Translations under genes and position numbers: made by a program | Part shown: in pieces, positions 1-8,552 of the stretch | Position numbering within the stretch: position 1 is the stretch's first letter | How the letters are laid out: the number at the start of each line of letters is the position of its first letter | The notes under the pieces: model-generated | What the model was told of the DNA's origin: nothing | The model's input: only the letters and a program-made list of their open reading frames with translations | Database searches by the model: none | Source: Gryganskiella cystojenkinii | Lineage: Eukaryota > Mortierellomycota > Mortierellomycetes > Mortierellales > Mortierellaceae | DNA length: 10,952 bases | Direction: 5' to 3' | Assembly (NCBI GenBank): GCA_015852425.1 | Contig: JAAAIG010000600.1 | Coordinates: forward strand, 6,239 to 17,190

Positions 1-71
1 TAAGCCTCTATCAGGAACGTCTTTCAAACGTCCTGGCGTTCTCAAAACAGTTCAACAATTCTCAAGTCGCG

Positions 72-3000
72 ATGAAGTCAGCTTTCGAAAAGGCGAGAAA
101 GAAAGCCAAGGACACGTCCGAAAACGAAAAGGCTACCGTCCTTGCGCACGGAAAACCCAAGAAGGTACAATATGGCGGTGGTCCCATCAAACCGACGCCC
201 GAACAAGTCAAGAAAAAGGAGGCGCAGATCAAGGAACTGGATCGGTTCTTGGACAAGTATACGGATCTCCTCGCTGCCAAAAGACTCACTGCATCGTTCC
301 CAGGTCGGTCACGCATATTTGTTATGGGTCGGTATAAAAAAGAGGGCGGAGAAAAGATCCTCAAGGACTGGACAGGTTCGTTCAGTCTCCATGGCAACGT
401 GAACCGGTTCCTGCATGCGCTCGTAAAGGACAACCAATTGACTGCCCACGAGGCCTACAAGCTCTCAAAGTCACTGGACGACACTTTGGCGGCCAAAGAG
501 AAGCGGCTACCACTTGGTGGAAGTCTCATTACCAAGGGGCTGATCAACTCTGCAGCTGGAGACTGGAGTAGCAATGTGCCAGAGGATTTTTATACATCCG
601 ATGCGGTTGTTGATCCAGTGCCCTCTTACGATTTTACGGCCTCTTACGACAGCTACTATGCGGGAGTTGATTCGGATGACGGCAGTGTCCCGGATGCCGA
701 ATGGGAGACTGAGGATGAGGATGAGGATGACGATGACGGTGACGACGCGCAGGTCCATCCTCTCATAGAATCAACCGCCGCCCCTGCCGTCAAGGACGAG
801 GGACGGATATCACCTTCATCTTCAGTCCCTTCAGGCGAGGATCTGGTTGACGAAAAGCAAACACTTTCGCGCTCATCGTCGATTCCACCGGGAGAAGAAC
901 TTGTCGATACCCTCGATGACGTAAAAGACTCCGAGTGCTCCTGTGACAATTTCTTGTTAAATTCCGACTTTTCCGACACGGATTCTATCGTTGAGGGCGA
1001 AGAGTTCACGTTTGCGACCTCAAGTTTTCGCAAGTCACTTGACGACGAGGGCGATCCCGAGTACCTCTGCGACAGAACTCCATACGAGACTGATGAAGAG
1101 TCGACTGAGGCCAGTGACAGCGAGTTTGAAGGAGGAATCGATGACGAGGCAAATGATCTCTTTAGTGACGACGTCGAGTACGAATCCAGAATCGAATACC
1201 TGATTGAGAGCAGACGAATTCAAGAGCGAGAAGAGTGGGTGAAGACTATTCGTCAGCGGCAACAAGATCTGCAAGCAGAGAGCGGGGCGACCTTGACTGA
1301 ATTATCATCGGCCGATATCTGCACGAGCGATTTGGCCTATTACGATAACAACTACAACGAGGACGAGGACGAGGATTACGAACCGGAGGATACCGATACT
1401 GATGGTTCCTTCTCTTCCAGCGACGAGAGTGACAGTGACAATGAGGATGTGATCGAAACCGAGATTAGCGCCTCGGAGAAGACGGATGTCTTGTACTTCT
1501 CCAACTCTGGCTTTAAAGACAAAGAGACACTGGCGTATCTCGAACAGGCGCACATGGATCACTTGCAAGCGCAATGGAACCAGTACACCAGAGACCGCAA
1601 CGAGGATCCCGCCTGGGCACGGGAAACCATGGCCAAGAACCAGCTCGCTCTGATGGAGCGCGGGATCGAATACGAAAAAGTCGCCACAGAGGAACGCCAA
1701 TTGGAGCAAGAACGTGAAGCGCGCGAGAGAGCTTTGAAGGAACAGGAAAGGATGGCCAAAGAAGAGGAGGCCAAAATGAAAAAGGCTCGCGAGGAAGCAC
1801 TGGCCAAGAAGAAGGCCGCAGACGAAGCGGTAGCTAAGAGGATTGCAGCTGAGGAAGCGGACACCAAGAGAAAGGCTTCTGAGTTGGAAGAAACCCGTCG
1901 TGTTGAACTAATTCGAATGATGCAACAATTGGCCGAGAAGGCGCGGTTGGATGAGCTCGCGAGAAAAGCCAAGGAAGTCGAGACCAAGACGATCATCGAT
2001 GAAGAGGAAGCCGAAATTAAGGAACATACCGCTCTCGAGGAAGTTGAGGTCAAGCAGGAGGCTTCCGCGGTGACAATCACCAGAGCTTCGATTGTCGCAG
2101 CTGCCGAGGAGGCGGCTTTGATCAGACTGGCCGAGGCAGAAGAGGCCGACGGAAAGGTCATCGCCGCAAAGAGTATGGTCTTGAGACAGCAGGAGGACGA
2201 GGCGAGAAAGATCGAGGTGATCGCCTGGTCGGACAGTGAACGAGACCTGGTCCCAGGAATGAACAAGACCGAGTCCAACGCTGCTCTGTACTCATACCCT
2301 GACGATATCGAGTCTGATGATGGGAACTATGAGACCGCAGCCGAGAATGGCGCGCAATCCGCTGAGGAGACGAACCCCCCTCTAGAGCAGCAGCCAACTC
2401 TTTCTTCCTCCAGCTTCCAGGATAACCTGAAAGACCTAAAACTGGAGGAGAAGAGGGCTATGCGAGCCGAAAAGATTCGACTCAAGGCCGAGGCCAAGCT
2501 AGCAGCTAGGGTGGAGTACAGGGCCAAGCAGGCTGCAAATGCAAAATTGAGGGAGGAGCAGCAAGCCCTGAGGGACGAACAACAGGCGCTGAGACAAACC
2601 GAGATTTTGGAGAAACAGCGACTCAAGGCCGAAGCTGAGCGACTGGCCTTGGAGGCAGCAAGGGAACTAGGGGAACCTTTGAAGGTCCTCAACAACGGAG
2701 CGGTGTACTACGACTGGCACGGCATCAACCTATCTCTCAGCCTGTGGAGATCTCCCAAGGACTTATTTTCGATCCTCGAGTCTTGGGTGAATCATTGGTA
2801 CTCGGTAAGTCCTCTCTATGGAATATTAGCAATTTTGTGTTAATCTGAGTGGTCCCTTGTGGTAAAATATTAACGCTTCACCCTTCGCTCTCTTCGTTAA
2901 TCCCGTTAGCAACTCATTCCTAACAACGAATCGATCGAAATGCGGCATGCGCTTCTGCTGCGACTTCAAACCATGTTCAACTCTAATTTTCCTGGCAAGA

Positions 3001-4434
3001 ACCTGGAACTTCGTCCATTCGGGTATGCAATTATGCTGGCAGCTATGCATACCTTGTTTCTCAAGACTGATTTTGCTGTTGTACTGACTAGCGGTGAATT
3101 CATTTTTCTGTGCATATAGATCCCTTGTCACCGGATTAGGCAACAACTGGAGCGATATCGACATTTGTGTATTCTCATATAACTATGATCCACTGGCGTT
3201 GCATTCCGATGTAACTCACCTGGCCAATATGCTGCGTCAACAAGGGATGCAGGACGTGGTCGCGATCACAGATGCCAAGGTCCCCATCGTCAAGTTCATT
3301 GACCCCACAACGAATATCGCCTGCGATATGAACATCCAGAAGCCTCTCGGTATCTATAACTCGAGATTGATCCGGGCCTACTTGGAGATCGATGATCGTC
3401 TTGGCAAGTTCTTGTATATCCTCAAGTATTTTGCAAAGGCCCACAGTATTTTAGATGGAGCTTCAGGATTCCTGTGCTCGTATGCTTATATCCTGATGGC
3501 GATTGTATTCTTCCAAGAACAAAAAGATCCGATCTTGCCTCGACTCCAGAACCGTGGGGAACGACCGTTGACGGCCGAAGACCTCAAGCGGTTGAAGAAC
3601 GGTGGTCAGATCCAGAGTTACAGCCACGCGAACGGTCGCAAGAACGTCCTGATTCCCGCGACCCTGGGTAACTGTATCAAGGATGGATCCGTCCGCATGG
3701 AGTACGTGGAACAGGACGGCAAGATCTTTGATTGTTCGTTCGATCATCGGACGGAAATGTACCGTAAGAATCCGATCGGGTCCTTGAACCGGAAATCGGT
3801 CGCTCAGCTATTGTTTGAGTTTTTCGAGTATTATGCTCGCAAGTTCGATTACCGGACTATGGAGGTCTCATCCAAGCAGGGCAAGTTCCAAGAGCGCCAT
3901 CTGGTTGCTAAAGAGAGAAAGGCTCAGTTGTCGCTCGAAAGAATCTCGAATATTCCCTCCACGGTGTCGATGTCGTTATCTCCCGGCACCAGCAGAGAGT
4001 ACATTTGGGATTCCAAGAGGGAACTTTGGCTCAATGGAGACGAGCTCGCATATTATAAGGATCTGGACGAGAATGGTGGTGTACCCAGTGGCCGTGTTGC
4101 CGAGCCTGGCTATTTCCGTCCCACGACGTCATCGTCGTCCATCAGAGAATTGAATGGTATTGGTATTGTTGAGCTCCACGACCAGTACCCCCCTCCCAGC
4201 CGAACGATGAACGGAGGAAACGGTGATGGTCGTAATGGAGGCGGATACGGACACCCATTTGGCGATGACTCGTTCTTTTGTGTGATGGATCCGTTCATTT
4301 TGGGACGCAACGTGGGAGGCACATGTCGTGGGGAGAAGCTTGGCAAGGTCTGGAAGTCGTTTGATCACGCGTACAAATGCCTTGCTCTCGGCGAGTTTGC
4401 AGAGGCCTTCCAGCCCATTGAGGAAGGCGAGTAA
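72..4434 (+). CDS. Cid1-like terminal nucleotidyltransferase (non-canonical poly(A)/poly(U) polymerase) with long acidic coiled-coil N-terminus; three exons
   Basis: Exons 72-2804, 2910-3022 and 3120-4434 join in frame to give 1,386 residues. Enzymes of this family add U or A to RNA 3' ends. Seen: the split motif F-G-S..GL..SDID is rebuilt exactly across intron 2 (G949-S950), with catalytic D961 and D963 and the third Asp D1018 in CDMNIQ. The helical central domain follows (DDRLGKFLYILKYFAKA, then the conserved SYAYILM), then the PAP-associated segment (about 1175-1203, SVAQLLFEFF) and a late DPF...N motif (1336 onward). Residues about 185-510 are acidic and Ser-rich, with runs near 212-228 and 427-464. 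Residues about 510-720 and 790-863 are Lys/Glu/Ala coiled coil. Cid1 itself has only about 400 residues, so this N-terminus is extra. The ATG at 72 has G at -3, but the frame is open back to base 3, so the gene may start upstream. U versus A preference cannot be read from sequence. Confidence 0.88.
711..749 (+). repeat. In-frame GAG/GAT/GAC codon repeat (acidic tract)
   Basis: Three copies of GAGGAT run into GAC/GAT triplets and encode an almost pure Asp/Glu run in exon 1 of the nucleotidyltransferase. A similar GAGGAC block lies at 1359-1376. Such tracts are prone to slippage and length variation. Confidence 0.8.
816..908 (+). repeat. Internal duplicated 12-residue Ser/Pro-acidic motif
   Basis: Residues 249-260 and 268-279 of the nucleotidyltransferase share the pattern S-S-S-[V/I]-P-[S/P]-G-E-[D/E]-L-V-D, offset by 19 residues (57 bases). 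The DNA copies differ mainly at third codon positions, which suggests an old duplication kept at the protein level. The role is unknown; a phosphorylated or short linear binding motif is possible. Confidence 0.7.
2805..2909 (+). other. Intron 1 of the nucleotidyltransferase gene
   Basis: The 105-bp intron has a consensus donor GTAAGT after the codons for Tyr-Ser and an acceptor TTAG, with branch-like TTAAC about 40 bases before it. It is phase 0. Reading through it reaches TAA after 12 codons. Splicing restores the helix leading into the nucleotidyltransferase core. Confidence 0.85.
3023..3119 (+). other. Intron 2 of the nucleotidyltransferase gene
   Basis: The 97-bp intron has donor GTATGC, branch site CTGAC (in TACTGACTAG, about 30 bases before the 3' end) and acceptor ATAG. 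It splits the Gly codon of the essential F-G-S motif (GG|A). Its removal rebuilds that family signature precisely, which makes this the best supported splice in the window. Confidence 0.92.
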
Positions 4435-4587
4435 ACGATCGGCTTTATTCAGAAACAAGGACGGAAGAGAAAAGAACTAATCCAGAAGAGTCTCTTTGCG
4501 TTTTTGTCTCCCTTCTGAAACGCGTCAATCAAAGGCGACAAGGGATTTTTTTGCTCCCTATCATCTTGGAGCCTCATTTTTGGTAGT

Positions 4588-4593
4588 AATAAA
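4588..4593 (+). terminator. Candidate poly(A) signal of the nucleotidyltransferase gene
   Basis: A perfect AATAAA sits 154 bases after the TAA stop on the same strand, a plausible 3'-UTR distance. Fungal poly(A) signals are loose, so this is only a candidate. Confidence 0.45.
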
Positions 4594-4864
4594 CCGAAGT
4601 CGATTTTGAGAAAGCGTAAATCTGAGGATGGTTCATCGAACGGAGATAACCCACGAACAACTAAAGTCCGCTTTTGTTCTGAGAAACTGTTATGCCACCT
4701 GTTTTTCTTCGAGACGTTCAAGGACTGCCTTCTTTCCTCATGGCCTCTGTTCGCCTACGACTCACTGCCCGATTCGCTTGCTGCTGATATGACAATAGTT
4801 GGGTGGTTGCCATTCTTTGAACAGTTTCACCATCCACGAATTTCTGATGAACTCGACGTGTGCG

Positions 4865-4921
4865 GTACAATACAGTAAAAAGCATGGTGTTCGGGAAATC
4901 ACAAAATTTACTGTCGTATAC
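4865..4921. repeat. Imperfect 15-bp inverted repeat in the convergent intergenic region
   Basis: Arms 4865-4879 and 4907-4921 pair at 12 of 15 positions, including a perfect 8-bp core (ACAGTAAA/TTTACTGT), around a 27-base loop. It lies between the 3' ends of two convergent genes, so it could form a hairpin in either transcript. It could also be a small relic element or chance. Confidence 0.5.
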
Positions 4922-5168
4922 GATGGCGAATAGAATCCAAATACAAAAGGCACTGTGGAAAGTAAAAACGCTGAGCTTTCAACCAGGTAAAGTACCGACT
5001 GCTTTGATTGCAACACTTGTTAGTTCTTGAGACCGCCTCCTACTCACAGTCAAATGATGAAATGGTTTTAGCAACAATAAACACACTCCTCAGAGTTTTC
5101 TTTTCTGTTCTAGATCAGCATGATATCATCGCTCGTTCACTCACTTTCTGATGAGGTCCCCTTCGTAA

Positions 5169-7931
5169 CTACATTCCTTTCTTGAACCCCAGCTTTTTGA
5201 ACACCGATTTCTTCACACTGGAGAAAGCATCCGACCAACCCCAACCTCCAGAGACATATCCATCCACGATCCGAGTTTCCCGTTTCAAGAGTTGGGCTTG
5301 ATTCTGTTTCCCCCAATCCAGCACCGTCGCCAAGGCTTGACCATTGATCTCCAACCGACAAAGCGCTTCTCTTGCGTCAATAACATCCAAAGGTGTGATG
5401 TTGGCTGCTGTGGACTTGCCATCTTTGATAGCCACTTCAATGATCTCCATCTGGGCTACAAATTCGTTCCTCTGAGTAATCAGAGAGTTCAGGATCGCGA
5501 AGTCTTTTGTCCTCTGAGCAATCCTCTCCTGGTTCTCGATACTCATGTCGATATAGGCCAAAATCCCTGTATTTTGAACCAGAATCGAATTCTGAAGTAG
5601 GAAACCTGTGAAGATCATAAGGGACTCAAAGATGACCTTCTTTTCTGATTCCAAGATCTTGATCCTCTCGTCGGCCGCGGTGATCGCCAATTGCATCGCA
5701 TCAACTGCAGAGAGTTTTTCCTTCAACTGCTCCTCGACAGCAGTATCGGTTTTTTGTTTCTTAACCTCAGTGTAGTCAATTTTCACGTGCATGTGTTTCT
5801 CCCACCTGCAGCCACATACCGTACAAGTCCCCCCGTCGTTCATAGCACTACAGCCTCGCAAACCGGAATGATTAACCACGTTGATCGCCACATTGCCAAG
5901 TTGACAATCATCATGACAATGCTTCTTGTATCGAACAATCTTGTCATAAATCGTCGTGCAGGATGCAGAGGTACAGACGGTTCTTGGGCGTGCGAGCTTG
6001 ATGGGATCCAAATCCATATAAGAACATACAAGTTGCGATTTCAGGCCCTCCGCATTGATCTTGTTATTTTGAGCCTCAGTCGTCAAGTTCTTGATATCCT
6101 TGACCTCGATGGTGATGTTTTCATTGATCTTGGCCATCGCTGGAGCTAATAAGAGAATCGATCGACGGGCCATGTCTAAGGTCACTGTCTCGGCTGTCTT
6201 GTGAGGAGCCAATTCCATGATTCGCTTGACAAGTCTTCGAGCTTCCTCCACAGATTTGGTCCAACTCGCTCCAAAGGCATCTTTTGTGTTCTCGTCGAAG
6301 ATAATACCCTGTTTCAAGGCTGCATAGAGTCGAAACGATTCGTTGTCGAAGAAGAACATGGTGCTGGAATCCAACGGAACTCTGATACCGCTTTCTTTCT
6401 CCAACTCCTTCATATGGGTCCCCAGCGGTGTCATGGTGTCTCCAGGCCCATAGAAAGAAGATCGCGTCTTGGTGAAAGTGAAGACGATATTATCGGCAGC
6501 ACTCTTATGGAGATGCAGCAAGAGTTCGTCGATACAGAATCGAAATGATGTCGTCAGACGTGAGGTATCAGACAATAGGAGGATGCAGACTCCATTGATC
6601 CTGTCGAACGCAGAGATATAATCCATAATCTCCTCAAAGTTGACCCGGTCTTGTTTGACCCCTCGAGTGTCTCCGATCCCAGGAGTATCGATCAATCTGA
6701 TCTTGATGTCATCGTTCAGAGGAAAAACATAAGACCGACAATATTGGGTACTTGACTGACCATCCTTCAATTTTTCGTTCTGGTCCGGTTTCCCAACAGT
6801 GACTATCTGGCCCTCGATCTCGAAACTCGACTGAATCAAGGTCGTCATCTCCATCCGTTCGGCAACCTCCAGAGTGTCGTATCGCAGATAGTTCGCAAAG
6901 GCATTGATAAAGGTCGATTTCCCAACCCCGGTCTCACCCAACAGCAGGATGTTAATCTCGTCATCCCCCGGACGAATCTTTTCGAGGATCGACTGAATGG
7001 ATCGAGCATGGAGCTTCTTGTATTGATAACCATGTGCGGTCGAGTCACATCGGAAAGAACAATTCTTGAGTGAGGTTTTTCCACAACGACAATAGACGAC
7101 TTCATCATACTCGTACTGCAGGACCTCCTCACAGCAGAGGCAGACCCACCTCAAGGCGACAGAGTGGCACCCACCCTCATGGGATAAAGGACACGGCATT
7201 CTCAGGGCATGGCCAGCGAGCTGGCTTCTCTCTGTTAGAGTTATGAGTTTCGTCTTGGATAATTTAACCGATGGACGAAGGATCGAGGCTCGGAAGGCAT
7301 CTTGATCAGGCAATCTCTTGCTCCCAGAGTACTTGATAATTGTTACCTCGGTAAGATCATCCGACTGCGGACCTGTGGGTACGATCGAGGCGTCGTGTAT
7401 AATAAAGTCCGCATCCTCGTTGTCCTCTCTCAAAAGGCGGAATATGTTCCAGTCGTGACTTTGTTCAATCGTGGTGTAGTCAATGGCCCTTGGAATGGTA
7501 AGGATATAGGTGTTACCCGACGCCGAAGGTGGCAACAAGCTCGAAATCTCATCCCCGCTAGAGATGACCTTGATATTGACCTTTTCGCAATGACGGATAA
7601 AAGATATTCGCCTCGACAAAGCTTGGTAACTCTCAATGACATCATCGACCATCGATGAAGAGCAACTACTCTCTTCAAACGCTTCCAACAACTCGTTCAA
7701 TGCATCCTCGGATACCTTCCCAGTTTCGGCGATATCAGAAAGAGCGGCTTTGAATTCTTGTTCATCTCGGTCGAAACTCTTGAGCTCCTTCTTGATTCGT
7801 TTCACATCAGTGTCCGTAAAGTATTGACTGTATTTGAGGATTTCGTTCGAAGCCTTGGTTAATCGACTTCGGTTCTTCACAATCGTTTGAAGGGTGAGAG
7901 CCATGGCCGGACCAACGTCGGTAGTATACAT
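5169..7931 (-). CDS. AIG1/GIMAP-like GTPase with two Cys/His clusters flanking the G domain
   Basis: The coding sequence is 920 residues in one exon. The start is the ATG at 7931 (A at -3); the frame extends a little further only to a TTG, unlikely as a eukaryotic start. Order: helical region (about 10-105), mixed region (105-245), first Cys/His cluster (247-305: C..H..C-H, C-x-CC, C-x-C, C...C...H), then the G domain. The G domain has P-loop GETGVGKST (332-340), a switch I-like GQSSTQ, and G3 DTPGIGDT (415-422). The G4 position reads TKTR (487-490), lacking the Asp of N/TKxD. A second cluster spans 653-716 (C, HCHDDC, CTVCGC, KHMH), then a coiled coil (about 728-770) and a basic tail ending SVFKKLGFKKGM. 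P-loop and switch residues predict GTP binding and hydrolysis; both clusters probably bind zinc. AIG1-type GTPases often act at membranes or in immunity, but the role here is unknown. Confidence 0.85.
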   Translation of the reverse strand: MYTTDVGPAMALTLQTIVKNRSRLTKASNEILKYSQYFTDTDVKRIKKELKSFDRDEQEFKAALSDIAETGKVSEDALNELLEAFEESSCSSSMVDDVIESYQALSRRISFIRHCEKVNIKVISSGDEISSLLPPSASGNTYILTIPRAIDYTTIEQSHDWNIFRLLREDNEDADFIIHDASIVPTGPQSDDLTEVTIIKYSGSKRLPDQDAFRASILRPSVKLSKTKLITLTERSQLAGHALRMPCPLSHEGGCHSVALRWVCLCCEEVLQYEYDEVVYCRCGKTSLKNCSFRCDSTAHGYQYKKLHARSIQSILEKIRPGDDEINILLLGETGVGKSTFINAFANYLRYDTLEVAERMEMTTLIQSSFEIEGQIVTVGKPDQNEKLKDGQSSTQYCRSYVFPLNDDIKIRLIDTPGIGDTRGVKQDRVNFEEIMDYISAFDRINGVCILLLSDTSRLTTSFRFCIDELLLHLHKSAADNIVFTFTKTRSSFYGPGDTMTPLGTHMKELEKESGIRVPLDSSTMFFFDNESFRLYAALKQGIIFDENTKDAFGASWTKSVEEARRLVKRIMELAPHKTAETVTLDMARRSILLLAPAMAKINENITIEVKDIKNLTTEAQNNKINAEGLKSQLVCSYMDLDPIKLARPRTVCTSASCTTIYDKIVRYKKHCHDDCQLGNVAINVVNHSGLRGCSAMNDGGTCTVCGCRWEKHMHVKIDYTEVKKQKTDTAVEEQLKEKLSAVDAMQLAITAADERIKILESEKKVIFESLMIFTGFLLQNSILVQNTGILAYIDMSIENQERIAQRTKDFAILNSLITQRNEFVAQMEIIEVAIKDGKSTAANITPLDVIDAREALCRLEINGQALATVLDWGKQNQAQLLKRETRIVDGYVSGGWGWSDAFSSVKKSVFKKLGFKKGM

Positions 7932-7953
7932 GGTGGATGTAGCGAAAGACAAT

Positions 7954-8069
7954 CTGCGTTGTGTTACAGAATGTTATTTTTTTAGTTAATTTAATATAAA
8001 AAATGTCTCGATTAAAGGACCAGGAGATTAAGCACCGAGCAGTAGCTAAGAGTATAAACGTAAACGTAC
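7954..8069 (-). other. Candidate 5'-UTR intron of the GTPase gene
   Basis: On the minus strand AAG|GTACGT (donor at 8069) is followed by an A/T-rich stretch with a branch-like TTAACTAA and the acceptor ACGCAG (ending at 7954), 22 bases before the ATG. The length of 116 bp matches the coding introns in the window. No ATG occurs inside it, so it does not change the protein. No transcript data support it. Confidence 0.4.
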
Positions 8070-8307
8070 CTTCCGATCTTTATAAGTATTCGCTTTCTCA
8101 GATGAGGAGAGGCTTGAGGATATAGAAAGGAAGCCTTAGAAGAGAGAGTATTATAGTATCTGTTGTTGCACAGTATTAGAGAGAAAACAGGATTTAGTTC
8201 AATAAGACAAGACGAAACACCCACTCACTGATCGAGAGCAAGGATGGTAAGTCATACTTGGGCTGGCAATGTCAGAGTTATAGCGAAATCAAATCGAGGC
8301 GCACTCG

Positions 8308-8317
8308 GTATATATAC
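8308..8317 (-). promoter_or_regulatory. TATA-like palindrome upstream of the GTPase gene
   Basis: GTATATATAC lies about 380 bases upstream of the GTPase ATG. A CT-rich minus-strand leader, typical of fungal 5' UTRs, follows toward the gene. With the proposed 116-bp leader intron the mature UTR would be about 200 bases. The motif is a palindrome, so its direction is not defined by sequence. Confidence 0.4.
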
Positions 8318-8345
8318 AAGATGAAGCTCCATATCAAGTGGACGG

Positions 8346-8552
8346 CCTATTCTCTAACCATGTGGTTAGTGCTATCTATGCCTTTGAGGAAACAAAGTGG
8401 TCGGTGCTTACCTTTGAAATAACACAGCGGCCAGTGCGATCATTGTTTGTTTCAATTGAACACTCTGTATGACTACCAACATTGACCACTCTTGAAAAAA
8501 TATACCAAGGCCGCCGCCACATAACATACTTTAATGCGCATGAAAAGTGGTC
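8346..8552. repeat. Cluster of diverged GTGGTC/GTGC repeats upstream of the GTPase gene
   Basis: Two 27-28 bp units at 8381 and 8411 (period 30) both start CCTTTGA and end GTGC, matching at 20 of 27 positions. A weaker third unit at 8346 matches the first at 18 of 28. The core AGTGGTC appears at 8396-8402 (+), 8484-8490 (-) and 8546-8552 (+). The clustering suggests transcription-factor sites or an eroded tandem repeat. No factor can be named. Confidence 0.45.

Larger units (their letters stand above)
4435..5168. other. Convergent intergenic region (shared 3' side of two genes)
   Basis: These 734 bases hold the 3' UTRs of the nucleotidyltransferase (+) and the GTPase (-). The short open frames here begin with TTG rather than ATG and have no recognisable content. 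I see no tRNA-like cloverleaf and no TTTATT (minus-strand AATAAA) close to the GTPase stop. Only the AATAAA at 4588 and the inverted repeat at 4865-4921 stand out. Confidence 0.6.

Noticed and set aside
1559..2278. 239-residue minus-strand open frame rich in Ser/Ala
   Set aside because: It is antisense to the coiled-coil exon of the nucleotidyltransferase. The Ser/Ala/Leu bias is what reversed Lys/Glu/Ala coil codons give, and it has no domain of its own.
4606..4878. 90-codon plus-strand frame after the nucleotidyltransferase
   Set aside because: It begins with TTG, sits in the 3'-UTR region and has no recognisable content; the overlapping 4449-4721 minus-strand frame also starts with TTG.
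5691..6149. 152-residue plus-strand open frame
   Set aside because: It lies wholly antisense to the second Cys/His cluster of the GTPase, which has clear family motifs on the other strand.
7932..7952. Seven extra N-terminal codons for the GTPase, starting at 7952
   Set aside because: That start is TTG. In a eukaryote the ATG at 7931, with A at -3, is far more likely.
8012..8224. 70-codon minus-strand frame upstream of the GTPase
   Set aside because: It starts with GTG, lies in the CT-rich leader and putative intron, and shows no domain.
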